From DATMRF01 sp035566435 (GTDB taxonomy: Bacteria; Verrucomicrobiota; Verrucomicrobiia; Limisphaerales; UBA8199): a DNA stretch of 64,000 nt. Position numbers and translations under genes: made by a program. The DNA lies in the NCBI GenBank assembly GCA_035566435.1, contig DATMRF010000100.1:25754-89753 (forward strand), read 5' to 3'. The notes under the pieces were generated by a model that saw only the letters and a program-made list of their open reading frames with translations, was not told the origin of the DNA and searched no databases. Below, in pieces: positions 60,362 through 64,000 of this stretch; position 1 is the stretch's first letter, and every line of letters starts with the position of its first letter.

Positions 60362-61561
60362 TTAGAGTTCGCGCAAGGCGGCGGCGATGGGCAGCCGCGC
60401 GGCGCGGATGGCGGGGAGCAGCCCGCCAATCAGGCCGATGCAAGTCGCCCAGATGATCCCTTGCACCAGCAATTGGGGCGTGACGGCGAAGGCGAACGTA
60501 ACCTGGCTGAAGCTCTGCCAGTTAACCGTCGAGGTATGAAAACCGTTGCAAGCCAGGTAAGCCACTGCGGCGCCGAGGACCCCTCCGAGCAACGCGACCG
60601 CAAGGGACTCCAACATAACCGATACGACCACGGCGCCGCGGCCAAATCCCAGCGCCCGGAGCGTGGCGATCTCTCGCGTTCGAGCAGAGACCGAATTGTA
60701 CATGGTATTGAGCGCGCCGAAAATGGCGCCGACGGCCATCAGCGTCGCGATGAGTCTTCCCAGAATCGTGATGAGTGTGGTCAGCAGCGAAGATTGTTCG
60801 GCGTAGTATTCTGTTTGACGCATCACTTGCACGTTCAGGCGGGGATCGGTCGTGAGTGCGTCCTTGAAAGGCTGGAAGGCACCAGGCGAGGTTAGCTTGG
60901 CGTAAACCGACTGGAAACTGGTGCCGCGATGGTAAGCTCCCTGGAGCACGGTGGCGTCGGTCCAAATTTCCGATTCCGCAGTGCCGCCGCCGGCCGAGAA
61001 CACGCCAACCACCGGCCATTCGTCACGGCCCACGCGGACCTTGTTGCCGACCTGCAACCCCAAAAACTCCTGGGCAGCGCCGACGCCGACAATCACCTCG
61101 CTCTTACCTTGTTCGAACTTCCGGCCCTGGATGATTTTGAACTGGTCTCGCACGTCGAAGGCGGCAGGTTGCACCCCGCGCAGCGGAACGTTGGCATCGG
61201 TGCCGCTGGACCGCTTCGGAAGGTTGATGATCACAAATAGCTCCGCGGACGCCAGCGGCCCGTTGGTCCCGCGCCCCAAGCCGGGCGCATCCGCGATGAC
61301 CCGCGTTTCATCGACGCCGAACCCGCTGACCATTTCGCTGTTGGCGCCACTGCGCAAAACGATGGCGGAATCCGGCGAACCCGACGCGCTCATTGCTTTT
61401 CTAAACCCCACCGCCATCGAGAGGACGCCAACCAGGACGCCGACAACACCAGCGACGCCAAAGACCGCCGCCGCGACCGACCCGCGCCGCTGCGGGATGC
61501 CCATGAGGCCGAACTTGGTAACAGCGCTGACCTGTGACAGCCAATTGAAAGGTCCGGCCAT
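60362..61561 (-). CDS. ABC transporter permease (MacB/LolC-E, FtsX fold)
   Basis: 399 residues with one N-terminal TM helix, a large periplasmic MacB-PCD-like domain (about 55-255: VGVGAAQEFLGLQVGNKVRVGRDEWPVVGVF) and three C-terminal TM helices with the FtsX signature SARTREIATLRALGFGRGAVVVSVMLESLAVALLGGVLG. This class does not import small solutes but extrudes or mechanically moves substrates such as lipoproteins, peptides or macrolides. It starts one base after the stop of the related permease gene, so the pair likely forms a heterodimer with the ATPase encoded first. Confidence 0.9.
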   Translation of the reverse strand: MAGPFNWLSQVSAVTKFGLMGIPQRRGSVAAAVFGVAGVVGVLVGVLSMAVGFRKAMSASGSPDSAIVLRSGANSEMVSGFGVDETRVIADAPGLGRGTNGPLASAELFVIINLPKRSSGTDANVPLRGVQPAAFDVRDQFKIIQGRKFEQGKSEVIVGVGAAQEFLGLQVGNKVRVGRDEWPVVGVFSAGGGTAESEIWTDATVLQGAYHRGTSFQSVYAKLTSPGAFQPFKDALTTDPRLNVQVMRQTEYYAEQSSLLTTLITILGRLIATLMAVGAIFGALNTMYNSVSARTREIATLRALGFGRGAVVVSVMLESLAVALLGGVLGAAVAYLACNGFHTSTVNWQSFSQVTFAFAVTPQLLVQGIIWATCIGLIGGLLPAIRAARLPIAAALREL

Positions 61562-61562
61562 G

Positions 61563-62723
61563 CTACATTCTCCTCAAAGAATCCGCGACGCGCAGGCGCA
61601 TCGCGGCCAGCGCCGGAAAGATCCCGGTGGCTATTCCCAATGCCAGGCATATTCCCGCCCCGAACAAGAGGTCCTGAGCGGGAAAGTAAAACATCGGCAA
61701 CATGCCGGAGAGACTTTTGGCCAGGCCGGGGACAATCAGGGAGACGAGACCCAGGCCGAGGGCTCCGCCAATTATTGAGAGCAAACACGACTCCGCCATC
61801 ACCAACGCCAGCATCTGGCCATTGGTAAATCCCAGGGCCTTGAGCACGCCGAGCTCACCGGTCCGCTCGCGGACCGACTGGGACATCGTGTTGCCCGTCA
61901 CCAGCAGGATCGTAAAGAACACAGCGCCGAGAATGGAGGCGCAAATCAAGGCGATGTTGCCGACCTGCTTGACCCAGGCCTGCGCGAACGCGCCCTCGGG
62001 TTCGGTTTTGGTTTCGTAGTCGGAATTTTCAAACTCCCGGTCCACCTGCTTGGCGATTTCGGCTGCCTGGGCCGGGTCCTTCACCCGGATTGTGTACCAT
62101 CCTACCTGGCCTTTGGCGCCGGCGCGCGCTTCGTCGAAATAATCGTAGCGGAAGAAAAAGGACATCGTGTCGGTGTTCTTCTCCTTGCCGTCATAGATGC
62201 CTACGATATCGAATTCCCAGGTCTGGTTTCCGTCGGGTTGCCGCCAGATCGGCGTGAAAATGGGAACCTTGTCACCGATCTTCCAATGGAATTGCTCTGC
62301 AGTCTTTCGGCCGACGATGGCGCCGGTGCGCGTCCGGAGCCACGCTTGTTTCTGCTCGGGCGGCAGCAAAAACTCCGGATGCATGTCCAGAAATTGTTCC
62401 GGCTCGACCGGATTTTGCATGAAAAACGCCTTGGGCTCCCGTTTGAAGTTGCCACCAAACCAGGTCTGGTGAGTTGCCAACGAAACGCCGGGGATCCGCT
62501 CCATCCGCTGCTTGTAGCTGACCGGCAGCAACTGAATGATCGAAACCTTGTGGCGCACGACCAGACGATTCTGGCCCTCGATGGCTACTCCGCCAGTAAG
62601 CGCTTGTTTGATGGACATTAACAAGCCAAAGAGCATGAACGCGACGCAAACCGACAGCAACGTCAGCAGGGTGCGCAGTTTCTTGCGCTTGAGATTGCTC
62701 CAGACGAGGTAGGCGAATTTCAT
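61563..62723 (-). CDS. ABC transporter permease (MacB/LolC-E, FtsX fold)
   Basis: 386 residues from the ATG at 62723. The topology matches its neighbour: one N-terminal TM (LRTLLTLLSVCVAFMLFGLLM), a periplasmic domain with a metal-free MacB-PCD pattern (EQFHWKIGDKVPIFTPIWRQPDG, FDIVGIY) and an FtsX TM block with VRERTGELGVLKALGFTNGQMLALVMAESCLLSIIGGALG. The start codon lies 2 nt from a period-8 repeat array, so no Shine-Dalgarno sequence exists. An extension to 62825 would translate the array and is rejected. Confidence 0.9.
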   Translation of the reverse strand: MKFAYLVWSNLKRKKLRTLLTLLSVCVAFMLFGLLMSIKQALTGGVAIEGQNRLVVRHKVSIIQLLPVSYKQRMERIPGVSLATHQTWFGGNFKREPKAFFMQNPVEPEQFLDMHPEFLLPPEQKQAWLRTRTGAIVGRKTAEQFHWKIGDKVPIFTPIWRQPDGNQTWEFDIVGIYDGKEKNTDTMSFFFRYDYFDEARAGAKGQVGWYTIRVKDPAQAAEIAKQVDREFENSDYETKTEPEGAFAQAWVKQVGNIALICASILGAVFFTILLVTGNTMSQSVRERTGELGVLKALGFTNGQMLALVMAESCLLSIIGGALGLGLVSLIVPGLAKSLSGMLPMFYFPAQDLLFGAGICLALGIATGIFPALAAMRLRVADSLRRM

Positions 62724-62725
62724 TC

Positions 62726-62847
62726 GGAGAAAGGGAGTGACGGAGTGCTGGAGTGATGGAGTGGTGGGAAAACGAAGTGGATGTGCGGGGCGGCTGGGGC
62801 CGCTGCCATGACTGCAACACTCCACCGCTCCATTGCTGCGTCCCTTT
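62726..62847. repeat. inverted pair of period-8 repeat arrays (ABC ATPase-permease spacer)
   Basis: Octamers GGAGAAAG, GGAGTGAC, GGAGTGCT, GGAGTGAT, GGAGTGGT run from 62726 to 62765. The complementary-type octamers (AACACTCC, ACCGCTCC, ATTGCTGC) run from about 62800 to 62847. The pair fills nearly the whole spacer, abutting the ATPase stop at one end and the permease start at the other. Confidence 0.82.
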
Positions 62848-63543
62848 TCATTTCACCGGTTCGTTGCTGAGTTGGCCTTTGTCGAGGTACACCGTCCGCG
62901 AAGCGCGGGCTGAGGCGTGAGGATCGTGGGTGACCATGATGATGGTTTTGCCGTGATCCCGATTCAACGCCTGCAAGAGGTCAAGGATTTCGTCACCGGC
63001 CTTGCGGTCGAGGTCGCCTGTCGGTTCGTCGCAGAGCAGCAGGGTGGGATCGGTCACGATGGCCCGGGCAATACCTACCCGCTGCTGCTCGCCACCGGAG
63101 AGCGTGCGCGGATAATGGGCGGCGCGATGTGAAAGGCCAACGACGGAAAGCGCCGTCTCGACGTGTTTTCGACGCTCCGCTTTCGAGAGGTGCGTCAGCA
63201 GCAGCGGCAACTCCACGTTGCGCTCCGCCGACAGGACCGGCAGCAGGTTGTAAAGCTGAAACACAAAGCCGACGTGCCGCGCCCGCCAGGCGGCGAGGTT
63301 GTGGTCGGAAAACCCATCAACCCGGTCGCCCCCGATGCTCACAGTTCCTCTGGTTGGCCGGTCCAGGCCGCCAATGAGGTTCAGCAAGGTGCTTTTGCCG
63401 GACCCTGACGGCCCCATCAACGCCAGAAACTCCCCCGCCGGCACCTGCAAATGCAGATCCTTCAAGACATGGATCTCCTCCGAGCCGCGGTGGAAAACCT
63501 TTTCCACGCCGTCCACATTTACCAAGGTGCGATTGCTTTCCAT
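62848..63543 (-). CDS. ABC transporter ATP-binding protein (LolD/MacB type)
   Basis: 231 residues from the ATG at 63543. Walker A GPSGSGKST at about 43-51, Q-loop VFQLYNLLP, signature LSGGEQQRVGIARAI, Walker B LLLCDEPTGDLD and the H-loop MVTHDPHA are intact. The short length and YNLLP after the Q-loop match the LolD/MacB/FtsE group, which pairs with FtsX-type permeases such as the two encoded downstream. The extension to 63672 adds an unrelated Arg-rich leader and is not supported. It is the first gene of this transporter unit. Confidence 0.93.
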   Translation of the reverse strand: MESNRTLVNVDGVEKVFHRGSEEIHVLKDLHLQVPAGEFLALMGPSGSGKSTLLNLIGGLDRPTRGTVSIGGDRVDGFSDHNLAAWRARHVGFVFQLYNLLPVLSAERNVELPLLLTHLSKAERRKHVETALSVVGLSHRAAHYPRTLSGGEQQRVGIARAIVTDPTLLLCDEPTGDLDRKAGDEILDLLQALNRDHGKTIIMVTHDPHASARASRTVYLDKGQLSNEPVK

Positions 63544-64000
63544 AGTTATAGCTCGCCCATGACGATTACGATTCCGGCCGGGACGCGCAATTACAAAAGC
63601 GCGCCCCTTCTTCAGGCTGTGATTATTCGCCGGACAACAGCAAACGGAACAGCGGGAAAGGGCCGCAATCACGAGGCGCGGGAGAGCGGGAACTTTACCG
63701 TTTGTTGACCGAGTTGACCGGGGAAAGGCATGAGAAAAAATAGATTTTCAGGGTTCGATTAGGTTCGGATGGGTTCGGGCGAGGGCGGGACTGTGGGAGC
63801 GTCAGGAGCGTCAGAGCGTGGAGCGTTGGAGCCAGCTGGTGCGTGATCCGCCTTCGCCAAGGAGGCTGTGTGAAAACTCGCGCACGTCGAACGCAATCAT
63901 GGCCGGGCGCTTAGACTGGGAGACAATCGTTGTTTTTTGCGCCGTGAGAACGTTGAACTCCAGAATCAGGGCCCCGGCTTAGCCTTGGAGTTCGATAAAA
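63544..64000. other. gene-free right end with short repeats
   Basis: No convincing gene. Period 8-9 repeats are visible: GGTTCGATTAGGTTCGGATGGGTTCGG at about 63751-63778, and GGAGCG-type units at about 63796-63833 (GGAGCGTCA, GGAGCGTCA, GAGCGTGGAGCGTTGGAGC). A 29-codon minus-strand frame ending near 63815 has no supporting signal. An unseen gene may begin beyond the edge. Confidence 0.5.

Noticed and set aside
63730..63830. 29-codon minus-strand frame and GGAGCG repeats as a gene start
   Set aside because: The frame ends inside a low-complexity repeat and has no ribosome binding site or recognisable product.
1..64000. CRISPR array or prophage
   Set aside because: No set of equal-length direct repeats with unique spacers, no cas-like genes, and no integrase, capsid or terminase genes. 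The tandem repeats seen are period 6-9 and contiguous.

Overview
The window looks like a chromosomal segment of a GC-rich Gram-negative bacterium of the PVC group. The best guess is Verrucomicrobiota, Limisphaerales/Pedosphaeraceae-like. This is inferred from the mix of families: an ECF sigma factor next to a kinase with a TPR-like tail, Tat-exported Gfo/Idh/MocA and TIM-barrel proteins, an H-X9-DG prepilin-like protein, a DUF5107/TPR protein, tandem CbiX domains, SSS symporter plus GH20, and spacers filled with period-8 repeats. No rRNA or ribosomal protein operon is present to confirm the placement. I see no intact IS element, prophage or CRISPR array.

Layout. 1-5.9 kb (+): the tail of a DUF4252 gene, a membrane-anchored relative, a double CbiX protein, then tyrA-aroA-cmk-plsC (shikimate/tyrosine branch, CMP kinase, lysophosphatidate acyltransferase). 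5.9-16.3 kb (-): a GH76 mannanase-like lipoprotein, then tetR-MFP-RND-OMF-NDH2-hypothetical, a drug-efflux operon that also carries a type II NADH dehydrogenase. 16.5-23.3 kb: two closely related sigma-54 activator genes (-) flank an ECF sigma factor and a large Ser/Thr kinase (+). Only the second activator keeps a GAF sensor. 23.3-30.8 kb (+): a strikingly compact operon of Trx-like protein with an SRPC active site, a 46-aa membrane peptide, DedA, a 28-aa membrane peptide, an unknown protein, a Cys/His-rich protein, a patatin lipoprotein, glycogen phosphorylase and phosphofructokinase. A sigma-54 -24/-12 element and a perfect palindrome lie in front of it, in the divergent gap shared with the GAF-type activator.

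31-36.5 kb (-): a zinc-ribbon microprotein, a Tat-exported oxidoreductase, a DUF4404 protein, tmk-cysS and a prepilin-like protein. 36.6-45 kb (-): a 1171-aa DUF5107/TPR protein and a signalling operon (MASE1 hybrid histidine kinase, response regulator, REC-adenylate cyclase). 45.2-51.5 kb (+): a CzcA/CusA-type heavy-metal RND system. 51.6-63.5 kb (mostly -): a UDP-GlcNAc 4-epimerase-like enzyme, tRNA-Ala(CGC) on +, a Tat TIM-barrel protein, a sugar-phosphate isomerase-like protein, a sugar nucleotidyltransferase, a GH20 hexosaminidase, an SSS symporter (together suggesting aminosugar salvage) and a MacB/LolCDE-like ABC transporter.

Two layers stand out beyond single genes. First is the putative sigma-54 stress/energy module at 23.3-30.8 kb. 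Second is a set of spacer elements. Four are pairs of short-period (6 or 8 nt) degenerate repeat arrays in inverted orientation, lying between neighbouring same-strand genes. Four more are long REP-like hairpins. Several abut start or stop codons and leave no room for a normal ribosome binding site.
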